From positions 1 through 38,187 of IMG/VR virus record IMGVR_UViG_3300046170_000124: a stretch of 38,187 nucleotides of DNA. One strand, 5' to 3'. Made by a program: the position numbers and the translations under genes. Shown one piece after another: positions 32,803-38,187 of the stretch (the stretch's first letter is position 1; each line of letters starts with the position of its first letter). The notes under the pieces are model-generated. The model did no database searches. It saw only the letters and a list, made by a program, of their open reading frames with translations, and was not told the origin of the DNA. The DNA is from a virus.

Positions 32803-33049
32803 TTAAACCCCTAACTTTATTTCTTAAATCAATTAATTCTAATGATAATTCAAGATTTAATTTTAATGATTGATTTAATTTTTTATTTGTCGATCTAACA
32901 TAGTGATCAATATGCATATCGCCTATAGACAGAAATTTCTTTTTACTTTCTGAATAATACTTTATTTTTTTAAAACTCTTTAAAGTATCTGACGCAATCG
33001 CTCTGTTATCAATTACACCCTGTATTTTTATTATTTCATTTAATGTCAT
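32795..33049 (-). CDS. Helical hypothetical protein
   Basis: 84 aa. N-terminal part TLNEIIKIQGVIDNRAIASD, basic middle (KKIKYYSESKKKFL), and a leucine-rich coiled coil (LNQSLKLNLELSLELIDLRN). Its start overlaps the previous stop by one base. Not recognised. Confidence 0.55.
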   Translation of the reverse strand: MTLNEIIKIQGVIDNRAIASDTLKSFKKIKYYSESKKKFLSIGDMHIDHYVRSTNKKLNQSLKLNLELSLELIDLRNKVRGLNE

Positions 33050-33240
33050 TATTGAACCCTCTCAATTATGTTGTTTTTAATTGTAATTTTTGCAAACCAT
33101 TTTCTATTAACATCGCAACCAATCACAACCCCGTCTGCTTTGTACTCATCCTTAAAAATATTAGTTTCCGAATAATCTAGCTCGGACCCTATATTATTTT
33201 TAAGCTCTTTTTTTGTCTTATAGTATAACTGTATTGTCAT
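33049..33240 (-). CDS. Small conserved phage protein
   Basis: 63 aa. TIQLYYKTKKELKNNIGSEL, DYSETNIFKDEYKADGVVIG and NRKWFAKITIKNNIIERV follow a pattern common to tiny phage proteins (beta sandwich-like with a conserved NRKW-A motif). Usually found in early regions. Function unknown. Confidence 0.65.
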   Translation of the reverse strand: MTIQLYYKTKKELKNNIGSELDYSETNIFKDEYKADGVVIGCDVNRKWFAKITIKNNIIERVQ

Positions 33241-33261
33241 TTTTTCTTATCCTTTCATTGT

Positions 33262-34020
33262 TTATTTAAGATCAACCACAAACCCGGAATTGTCCCGGTC
33301 TAGTTTACCTTTATCATTTAAAGTTAATTTTTCTTTAAGACCTACAACGACATTTTTATCATCTAAAAATCTTAGATCGTGTAAATCTCCATTTATAACC
33401 TTAAAACCTTTATATTTTGCCGGTAGTTTATTTCTAAAAACTACAGCTACATTGCCACCGGCTTTTAAAACTTGAGTAGCTTGAAAGTCATTAACTTCAT
33501 TACGACTAAATGTTAAATGATAATTAGCCGGTAATTGACCCTTTAAATATTTAATCATACGTTTAAAATGTTTTGTGTAGTCGTAAAATTGGACGTTAGG
33601 AAACAACTCAAATATTTTGTGATTTTCCCACATAATATCACTAGTTGTGTTTAATCTTACAACCGGTTTTAAGTTCTTTTTTTTACAGTTGATTTCATGA
33701 TTTCTAATTTCACGGGTCATCATGCTTAAAAATTTAGCACGTTCTTTAAAATAAAATAAAGTTCTATTAACCCTTCCTAATGTTTTTTGTGGCATATGGA
33801 CCGGGTTACCGGCTTCATGTAAACAAGCACCCTCACAACCTTTAGATTTACTTGCACAAACTTCATAACCGGATATTTTTGCCGGTGCAAAATTTAAACG
33901 TTTGATTAGATAATCTTCTAAACCTTCTATATGTTTGTTTTTATCAGTTTTAATATTGCCATTTGTAAACATCAACTTTGTTAAGTCATGATATGTAGGC
34001 TTTGTTTTTTGTAGTGTCAT
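33262..34020 (-). CDS. Gp88-family protein with conserved Cys motif
   Basis: 252 aa. Motifs in order: LNFAPAKISGYEVC, CASKSKGCEGAC (Cys55, Cys62, Cys66), RLNTTSDIMWEN (122-133), FYDYTKHFKRM (145-155), GGNVAVVFRNKLP (188-200), GDLHDLRFLDDKNVVVGL (211-228). This is the full pattern of the phage 'gene product 88' family. The three Cys could hold a metal or iron-sulfur cluster; biochemical activity is not known to me. AAGGGAAAA precedes the start. Likely an early enzyme acting on host or phage metabolism. Confidence 0.75.
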   Translation of the reverse strand: MTLQKTKPTYHDLTKLMFTNGNIKTDKNKHIEGLEDYLIKRLNFAPAKISGYEVCASKSKGCEGACLHEAGNPVHMPQKTLGRVNRTLFYFKERAKFLSMMTREIRNHEINCKKKNLKPVVRLNTTSDIMWENHKIFELFPNVQFYDYTKHFKRMIKYLKGQLPANYHLTFSRNEVNDFQATQVLKAGGNVAVVFRNKLPAKYKGFKVINGDLHDLRFLDDKNVVVGLKEKLTLNDKGKLDRDNSGFVVDLK

Positions 34021-34045
34021 ATTTTCCCTTCTGTTTTTATTTATA

Positions 34046-34051
34046 ATTATA
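34046..34051 (-). promoter_or_regulatory. Candidate -10 box for the gp88 gene and accessory operon
   Basis: TATAAT reads leftward at 34051-34046, about 25 bases before the gp88 start. No good -35 lies 16-18 bases upstream, so the site is weak on its own. It lies after the 32-aa frame at 34091-34189, so it could act as an internal promoter. Confidence 0.4.
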
Positions 34052-34090
34052 CTATCATTAAGTTTTTATAATTGGTCATATTGTCGCATA

Positions 34091-34189
34091 TTAGATTGAC
34101 CATAAATGCAAAATATAAAGCATTAATGAAGTCAAAAAAATTGTAGTAAATATAAAAAATATAGATCCCCATAATAAGTTTTTATTCAT
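34091..34189 (-). CDS. 32-aa hydrophobic micro-protein
   Basis: ATG at 34189, two bases after the stop of the 139-aa gene; TAA at 34093-34091. MNKNLLWGSIFFIFTTIFLT, then SLMLYILHLW forms a single membrane span after a short polar start. It fills most of an otherwise empty gap. Together with the 22-aa peptide at 32558-32626 it suggests tiny membrane proteins expressed early. Confidence 0.45.
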   Translation of the reverse strand: MNKNLLWGSIFFIFTTIFLTSLMLYILHLWSI

Positions 34190-34191
34190 TA

Positions 34192-34611
34192 TTAACCCCA
34201 TGTTGCGTTTTGATATTCTGTTGACTTAGTCACAAGATCGCTTGAATAGTTGTTAGCAATACAATCAATAGTTTTATATAAATCTGTCTTGTTAGCGTTA
34301 CCCTCACAAGATTGATATAAAAAGCAATTTAATGATTTTAATAATTGATAATCATTATGACCTAATTGTCTTGAAAACCAAACGGCTTTTGATCTGTCAA
34401 CTTCAAAAAACATACTTTTATAATCTTCATATCTACCTTTTAAAGATAATCTATTTAATTCTAATAATTGATCAAATACAATTCCAGCGTTTTTTTCATA
34501 CTGTTGTTTTAACTTCTCAATTTGTTTGTATCTTGAGCCGTAACAACCAGCTTTTGAAATTGCTTTCATAACTCGACCTATTGTTTCATAATCAACTTGA
34601 TAAGCACTCAT
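34192..34611 (-). CDS. Hypothetical protein, first gene of the leftward accessory operon
   Basis: 139 aa with GAAAGG upstream of the start. Helical: DYETIGRVMKAISKAGCYGS, KQIEKLKQQYEKNAGIVFDQ, then four Cys in all, including CFLYQSC and CIANNY. First gene after the noncoding region, hence likely expressed early. Not recognised. Confidence 0.6.
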   Translation of the reverse strand: MSAYQVDYETIGRVMKAISKAGCYGSRYKQIEKLKQQYEKNAGIVFDQLLELNRLSLKGRYEDYKSMFFEVDRSKAVWFSRQLGHNDYQLLKSLNCFLYQSCEGNANKTDLYKTIDCIANNYSSDLVTKSTEYQNATWG

Positions 34612-34673
34612 AATATTAACCTTTCTTTTTTGTTTGTTTAATTCAATTTAATATATTGATTAATTAATGTAAG

Positions 34674-34719
34674 TTGACAAATTGACGCAGTTATAGATTA
34701 TAGTTTAGAATAGTTCTAA
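34674..34719 (+). promoter_or_regulatory. Rightward promoter with inverted-repeat operator
   Basis: TTGACG (34682-34687), 18 bases, TAGAAT (34706-34711). A perfect TTGACA also lies at 34674-34679. The inverted repeat TTAGAA-TAG-TTCTAA (34705-34719) covers the -10 and would suit a repressor. AATAGTTCTAA (34709-34719) occurs again at 28803-28813 in the divergent promoter region. Likely drives late rightward transcription through a long leader. Confidence 0.55.
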
Positions 34720-34754
34720 GGTTTAATGTTGTTAAGTTGTGAGATTAAAATATT

Positions 34755-34800
34755 GAGAGTTAAAAAGATTGAGAGTTAAAAAGATTGAGAGTTAAAATTA
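34755..34800. repeat. Tandem 16-bp repeats (iteron-like)
   Basis: GAGAGTTAAAAAGATT occurs exactly at 34755-34770 and 34771-34786, followed by a partial copy (GAGAGTTAAAATTA, 34787-34800). Degenerate copies flank it (GAGATTAAAATATT at 34741; GAGTGTTAAAA at about 34803). Spacing is near 1.5 helical turns. Such arrays bind replication initiators or regulators; which protein binds here is unknown. Confidence 0.75.
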
Positions 34801-34902
34801 TAGAGTGTTAAAACTATCCTATCCAATTATAAAGCCAGGCAATTTTTATTTCCCGTATTAAGGCTAACGGGTTTAATATTTTAAAATATAAAGAGTTTTA
34901 TT

Positions 34903-34939
34903 TATTACTATTAATAATCATAAGTTATCGTTAGTAATA
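34903..34939. repeat. Inverted repeat TATTACTA / TAGTAATA
   Basis: Arms 34903-34910 and 34932-34939 pair perfectly around 21 bases. The loop and right arm are conserved in the left copy (about 102-131), but the left arm there has one change (TATTAGTA). May be a protein site, not a strong hairpin, given the AT content. Confidence 0.5.
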
Positions 34940-34973
34940 TTTACCGGATAGATTGCTTTTTTTTAAAATGTTG

Positions 34974-35056
34974 ACCCCCGGTACACCCCCAGACGCACCC
35001 GCCGATTATTATATATATATACATGGGACTGTAGGACACCTTTATACACAGACACC
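34974..35056. other. Candidate replication origin: C-rich patch, TA run, DnaA box
   Basis: A C-rich tract nearly free of G on this strand (34974-35004) is followed by an alternating TA run (35006-35024), as in a DNA-unwinding element, and then TTTATACACAGACACC (35041-35056) with TTATACACA (35042-35050), an exact DnaA consensus box. A related GACACC precedes it. The order is conserved in the left copy, where a second unit is present. Linked to the DnaA domain IV protein at 25630-26163. A packaging site is the main alternative. Confidence 0.55.
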
Positions 35057-35096
35057 TTTTACTTTCATTCCACACAAAATAAACTATATGTAGTAT

Positions 35097-35288
35097 ATGA
35101 ACTACTTTTCATCAGAAGATCTAGATTGTGTTTGCTTTATTGAAGAAAAAACAAACAATGTTGTAATTAAATTCTTTGGTATACCTAACAATGAGTCTGC
35201 TGAGTTATTTACATCTTACATTATGATGAGACTAGGATTTGAATACACTCCTTTTGGAGAGCAAAACTTTAGCAAATCAATTCACTAG
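35097..35288 (+). CDS. Small conserved protein ahead of TerL (intact copy)
   Basis: 63 aa, acidic. NYFSSEDLDCVCFIEEKTNN, then VVIKFFGIPNNESAELFTSY and MMRLGFEYTPFGEQNFS. First gene after the candidate origin and two bases ahead of TerL. Function unknown. The left copy at 304-496 is frameshifted, which confirms this frame as the coding one through its matching codons. Confidence 0.6.
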   Translation: MNYFSSEDLDCVCFIEEKTNNVVIKFFGIPNNESAELFTSYIMMRLGFEYTPFGEQNFSKSIH

Positions 35289-35290
35289 AT

Positions 35291-36562
35291 ATGGATATTA
35301 AGATACCCTATACACCTAGGAAACATCAAGCTCATTTACATAGACAAATAGATAAGCACAGATGGAATGTACTCGTATGCCATCGTAGGTTCGGTAAAAC
35401 AGTATGCATGATTAACCACCTAATTAGGTCAGCATTACTGTCCAAACTCAAGAACCCAAGATTTGCATACATAGCTCCAACTTTCAAACAAGCCAAAAGC
35501 ATTGCATGGGATTACATGAAACAGTTCACCGCCAAAATACCCCACACTAAATTTAACGAAACAGAGCTTAGAGTAGATTTGCCAAATGGTTCTCGTATTA
35601 CTTTGCTAGGCTCAGAATCGCCAGATGGATTAAGAGGGATTTACCTTGACGGATGTGTGATTGATGAATATGCAAACGTCAACAGTAAGTTATTTCCAGA
35701 AATTATTAGACCAGCATTATCAGATCGCAAAGGTTATTGTGTCTTTATTGGAACTCCAATGGGAATGAACAACAACTTCTATGAGTTGTACCAACACGCA
35801 CAAGGTGCGGATGATTGGTTTAACTACAAAGCAAAAGCATCAGATACCAAGATTGTAGATGAGGATGAGTTAGTCAAAGCAAAAGAAGTTATGGGTGAAA
35901 AAAAGTACCTACAAGAATTTGAGTGTGATTGGATAGCAAACATAGAAGGAGCAGTATATGGAGATATTATTGCAAAACTAGATGATGATAAACAATTAAC
36001 TAGAGTTCCCTACGATCCTGCTCTACCTGTATCTACCGCATGGGATCTCGGTGTCTCCGACCACAGTAGTATAATATTTTATCAGCAGCTTGGCAGAAGC
36101 ATAAGTATAATAGATTATCATGAAGAGAGAGGTCAAGGTTTACCTTACTATGTTCAGCTTGTTAAAGACAAAGATTATGTTTACAAAGATCACTTTGCAC
36201 CACACGACATTGAAGTTACCGATTTTGGCAATGGCAAAACCAGGAGAGAGGTCGCATACCAATTAGGAATTAGGTTCAAGGTAGTTCCAAAAATTCCACT
36301 AGAAGATGGAATACACGCAACCTCAATGACCTTGCCTAGATGCTGGATTGATACAGACCATTGCAAAAAGTTAATAGATGCGTTAAGACATTACCATAGG
36401 AAGTACATCGACAAAAATAGAATGTTCAGATCGAAACCTGTCCACGACTGGAGCAGTCATGCGTGTGATGCGATGAGGTATCTAGCTGTTGGACTACAAG
36501 AAATTAATACTAGACAATCGGCTCCACAAAGTGTAGCAGATAATAGTTACAGGATTATATAA
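35291..36562 (+). CDS. terL: Terminase large subunit (intact copy)
   Basis: 423 aa. ATPase: Walker A CHRRFGKT (30-37), Walker B GCVIDE (121-126), coupling motif IGTP (153-156). Nuclease: WDLGVSD with Asp252 and Asp257, APHDIE (303-308), and HACDAMRY with Asp393. It packages and cuts the concatemeric DNA. Its small subunit is in another block (30530-31006). The next gene starts two bases later. Confidence 0.95.
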   Translation: MDIKIPYTPRKHQAHLHRQIDKHRWNVLVCHRRFGKTVCMINHLIRSALLSKLKNPRFAYIAPTFKQAKSIAWDYMKQFTAKIPHTKFNETELRVDLPNGSRITLLGSESPDGLRGIYLDGCVIDEYANVNSKLFPEIIRPALSDRKGYCVFIGTPMGMNNNFYELYQHAQGADDWFNYKAKASDTKIVDEDELVKAKEVMGEKKYLQEFECDWIANIEGAVYGDIIAKLDDDKQLTRVPYDPALPVSTAWDLGVSDHSSIIFYQQLGRSISIIDYHEERGQGLPYYVQLVKDKDYVYKDHFAPHDIEVTDFGNGKTRREVAYQLGIRFKVVPKIPLEDGIHATSMTLPRCWIDTDHCKKLIDALRHYHRKYIDKNRMFRSKPVHDWSSHACDAMRYLAVGLQEINTRQSAPQSVADNSYRII

Positions 36563-36564
36563 TT

Positions 36565-36786
36565 ATGGGATCAATATTTAAACCAAAACCACCACCGCTA
36601 CCGCCAGTGCAACCTGCACCAGAGCCACCGAAAGCAGAAATTTCACCAGAAGAAAAAGAAGCTATCGCAAAAGAACAGGCAGCAGTTGAGAGAAGAAGAA
36701 GAGGTAGAAAGTCTACAATACTTACTTCACCACTTGGTGTACAAGAAGATGAAGAGTCTAAATTAGAAACTTTATTAGGTAAATAA
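36565..36786 (+). CDS. Small proline-rich protein (right copy)
   Basis: 73 aa. Compared with the left copy (72 aa) the N-terminal proline region differs (GSIFKPKPPPLPPVQPAPEP), and KAEISPEEKEA replaces SAELSSEEKEA. The RGRKSTILTSPLGVQED block and the LLGK end are kept. These differences are substitutions plus one codon, not frameshifts, which shows two real alleles. Confidence 0.7.
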   Translation: MGSIFKPKPPPLPPVQPAPEPPKAEISPEEKEAIAKEQAAVERRRRGRKSTILTSPLGVQEDEESKLETLLGK

Positions 36787-36787
36787 T

Positions 36788-36991
36788 ATGTTAGATAAAA
36801 TTAAAAAAATTTTTAAAAGAAAACCAAAAGATAAACCTTTAGTTTTAAAAGATGAAAAAAGAACTTACGAAAAAAAAATAGATCATAGTAATGATATAAC
36901 TTTTGAAAATGAAATTAACAAACCACAAGTGAATGAAACAATAACTGAAACAAAATCAGAAACTAAATCATCACTAACATTAGGAGAATAA
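36788..36991 (+). CDS. Lysine/glutamate-rich small protein (right copy)
   Basis: 67 aa, the same as the left copy at 1993-2196 except residues 2-3. Starts two bases after the previous stop. Near-identity at this point marks where the two strain versions become almost the same. Confidence 0.6.
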   Translation: MLDKIKKIFKRKPKDKPLVLKDEKRTYEKKIDHSNDITFENEINKPQVNETITETKSETKSSLTLGE

Positions 36992-36993
36992 TT

Positions 36994-37584
36994 ATGGGTG
37001 GAGCAAGTACAGGTGGTGGTGGCGGAGGTGTCGGACCAGCAGGAGTAAGAGTTAGTAAAAAAGGTGTAAAAACTTATGGAACTGCAAAAGATGCAAAAAA
37101 AGTTTCAAATAGAAATGAAACTAGAAAAGCAGTAACAGAATTTGTTAAAGGTGGTGGTGTTATTGGTGCAATTGCTAAAGGTATTACTGATACAGTTAAA
37201 AAATCAAAAGAAAAAAAAGTTGAACGTAAAGTTAATGATACTCTTATAGGTACTCCAGATTATCAAGGTGATGTAGCAAAAAAACCTACAAAAGTTACTA
37301 CTCCAGTAAGAGATAATGATGGTGGAAATAATAATACACCTACACCTAAAGTTAAAGTAGCAGAAATACCAAAAGTAAATACAGCACCTACAGAAGCTGA
37401 AGTAGATCAAAGTTCTGCAACAAATACAACTACAGTTGAAGAACCAAAAAAAGTAGATGATATTTATACTAGAAAAAGAAAAACAAAAGCTAGAGGTAGA
37501 TCAATGATGACATTAACTGGTCCTCGTGGTTTACGAAAAGATGAAAAACTTACATTAGGTAAACCAAGTCTATTAGGATCGTAA
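36994..37584 (+). CDS. Gly-rich, basic structural-region protein (right copy)
   Basis: 196 aa. Differs from the left copy at a few residues (GTAKDAKKVSNRNE against GTKKDAKKTSTRNE; KRKTKARG against KRKAKARG). Ends RGRSMMTLTGPRGL ... PSLLGS as in the left copy. Its stop overlaps the portal start. Confidence 0.65.
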   Translation: MGGASTGGGGGGVGPAGVRVSKKGVKTYGTAKDAKKVSNRNETRKAVTEFVKGGGVIGAIAKGITDTVKKSKEKKVERKVNDTLIGTPDYQGDVAKKPTKVTTPVRDNDGGNNNTPTPKVKVAEIPKVNTAPTEAEVDQSSATNTTTVEEPKKVDDIYTRKRKTKARGRSMMTLTGPRGLRKDEKLTLGKPSLLGS

Positions 37585-38187
37585 TGGCAAGAACAGATTT
37601 AAGTAAAAGTTTATTGTCAAGGTATGATAAACTTGAAAGTCAAAGACAAAACTGGGAAACGCATTGGCAAGAAGTTGCAGATTATATGCAACCAAGAAAA
37701 GCAGATGTAACTAAAACTAGAGCAAGAGGTGATAAAAGAAATGAATTAATTTTTGATTCATCACCAATACAAGCAGTAGAATTATTAGCAGCATCATTAC
37801 ATGGTATGTTGACAAACCCATCAACACCTTGGTTTACCCTAAGATTTAAAGAAGAAGATATTGATAACGAAGAAGAAGCAAAAATTTGGTTAGAGTCTGC
37901 AACAGACGCAATGTACACAGCGTTTAATAGATCAAACTTCCAACAAGAAATATTTGAATTGTATCATGACTTAATTACGTTTGGAACTGCTGCAATGTTT
38001 ATTGAAGAAGATCAAGATGATATAATTAAATTTTCAACAAGACATATCAACGAAGTATTTATTGCAGAGAATGATAAAGGTAGAATAGATACAATATTTA
38101 GAAAATTTAAAATATCTGCTAGAGCTGCGTTACAAAAATTTGGCGATAATGTTTCATCAGATATACAAGGTATCTTTAGAAAAGATC
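37584..38187 (+). CDS. Portal protein, right copy, cut by the window end
   Basis: First 201 codons of the T7 gp8-like portal described at 2789-4417. Only a few silent differences from the left copy were noticed. Incomplete because the sequence ends here. Confidence 0.9.
   Translation, partial: MARTDLSKSLLSRYDKLESQRQNWETHWQEVADYMQPRKADVTKTRARGDKRNELIFDSSPIQAVELLAASLHGMLTNPSTPWFTLRFKEEDIDNEEEAKIWLESATDAMYTAFNRSNFQQEIFELYHDLITFGTAAMFIEEDQDDIIKFSTRHINEVFIAENDKGRIDTIFRKFKISARAALQKFGDNVSSDIQGIFRKD

Larger units (their letters stand above)
34612..35096. other. Noncoding control region between early and late genes (candidate origin / packaging region)
   Basis: No gene seen over 485 bases. From left to right it holds: leftward promoter space for the 139-aa gene, a rightward promoter (34674-34711) with an inverted repeat, 16-bp tandem repeats (34755-34800), a small hairpin CCCGT/ACGGG (34852-34870), an AT palindrome (34877-34888), an inverted repeat (34903-34939), a C-rich patch (34974-35004), a TA run (35006-35024) and a DnaA box (35042-35050). 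Several blocks recur in 1-303. Confidence 0.75.
34811..38187. repeat. Right copy of the terminal redundancy
   Basis: Counterpart of 1-3392. The genes are all open here, including TerL, so this copy is the more reliable version. The window stops inside the portal gene at the point equal to base 3392. Confidence 0.9.

Noticed and set aside
34974-35004. TTGACC as a -35 box at 34971
   Set aside because: No acceptable -10 lies 15-19 bases downstream; that stretch is C-rich.
1-38187. CRISPR array, tRNA, integrase or insertion sequence
   Set aside because: Reading through showed no spaced direct repeats of that kind, no tRNA-like cloverleaf noticed, and no recombinase or transposase motif; tRNA absence was not tested by software.

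Overview
The window is an almost complete genome of an AT-rich, T7-like (podovirus-type) tailed phage. It runs slightly past one full genome length, so the sequence at the start (1-3392) comes back at the end (about 34811-38187). Spacing between matching genes implies a circular or circularly permuted map of about 34.8 kb. The virion genes follow the T7 order: large terminase, portal, scaffold, capsid, tail tubular A and B, internal virion proteins, T7-type fibre. No RNA polymerase, DNA polymerase, primase, helicase, integrase, tRNA or CRISPR array was recognised. The strong A+T bias, the genome size and the gene repertoire resemble marine phages of SAR11 (Pelagibacter) or similar hosts. That host assignment is inference from remembered families, not a search.

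Layout: (1) A rightward late region, 304-25640, repeated in part at 35097-38187. It holds TerL, small basic and proline-rich proteins, portal, scaffold, capsid, tail and ejection proteins, two long fibres, a lysis block (XhlA-like protein, M15 peptidase, putative holin, coiled-coil membrane protein) and a run of very small lysine-rich proteins, several ending in poly-lysine. (2) A leftward replication and recombination block, 28764-25630. It holds a PD-(D/E)XK exonuclease, an ERF-type annealing protein, a small basic-to-aromatic-ended protein, a DUF3310 protein, two overlapping small genes, and a protein made of a DnaA domain IV without the AAA+ ATPase. (3) A rightward block, 28835-31006, with small regulators, a winged-helix protein, a Cys/His zinc-type protein interrupted by a frameshift, and the Sf6-like small terminase, far from TerL. 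(4) A leftward block of tightly packed small genes, 34611-31003, which includes a gp88-family protein and two hydrophobic micro-ORFs. (5) A noncoding region, 34612-35096 (diverged copy at 1-303), with promoters, tandem repeats, a long AT run, a C-rich patch and consensus DnaA boxes. This is the best candidate origin and/or packaging region.

How the parts may work together: the phage probably uses the host polymerases throughout. The DnaA domain IV protein keeps the DNA-contacting residues of DnaA, and TTATACACA boxes sit just upstream of the late genes. A simple model is that this protein recruits, competes with or redirects host DnaA, while the exonuclease and ERF pair supports recombination-dependent concatemer formation for packaging.

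Caution on quality: the first 9.4 kb contains many single-base indels, nearly all insertions, that break TerL, the scaffold and tail tubular protein B. The second copy of TerL is intact. The two copies of the repeated end also differ by real amino-acid substitutions, so the contig probably joins two related strains and its left part is less accurate.
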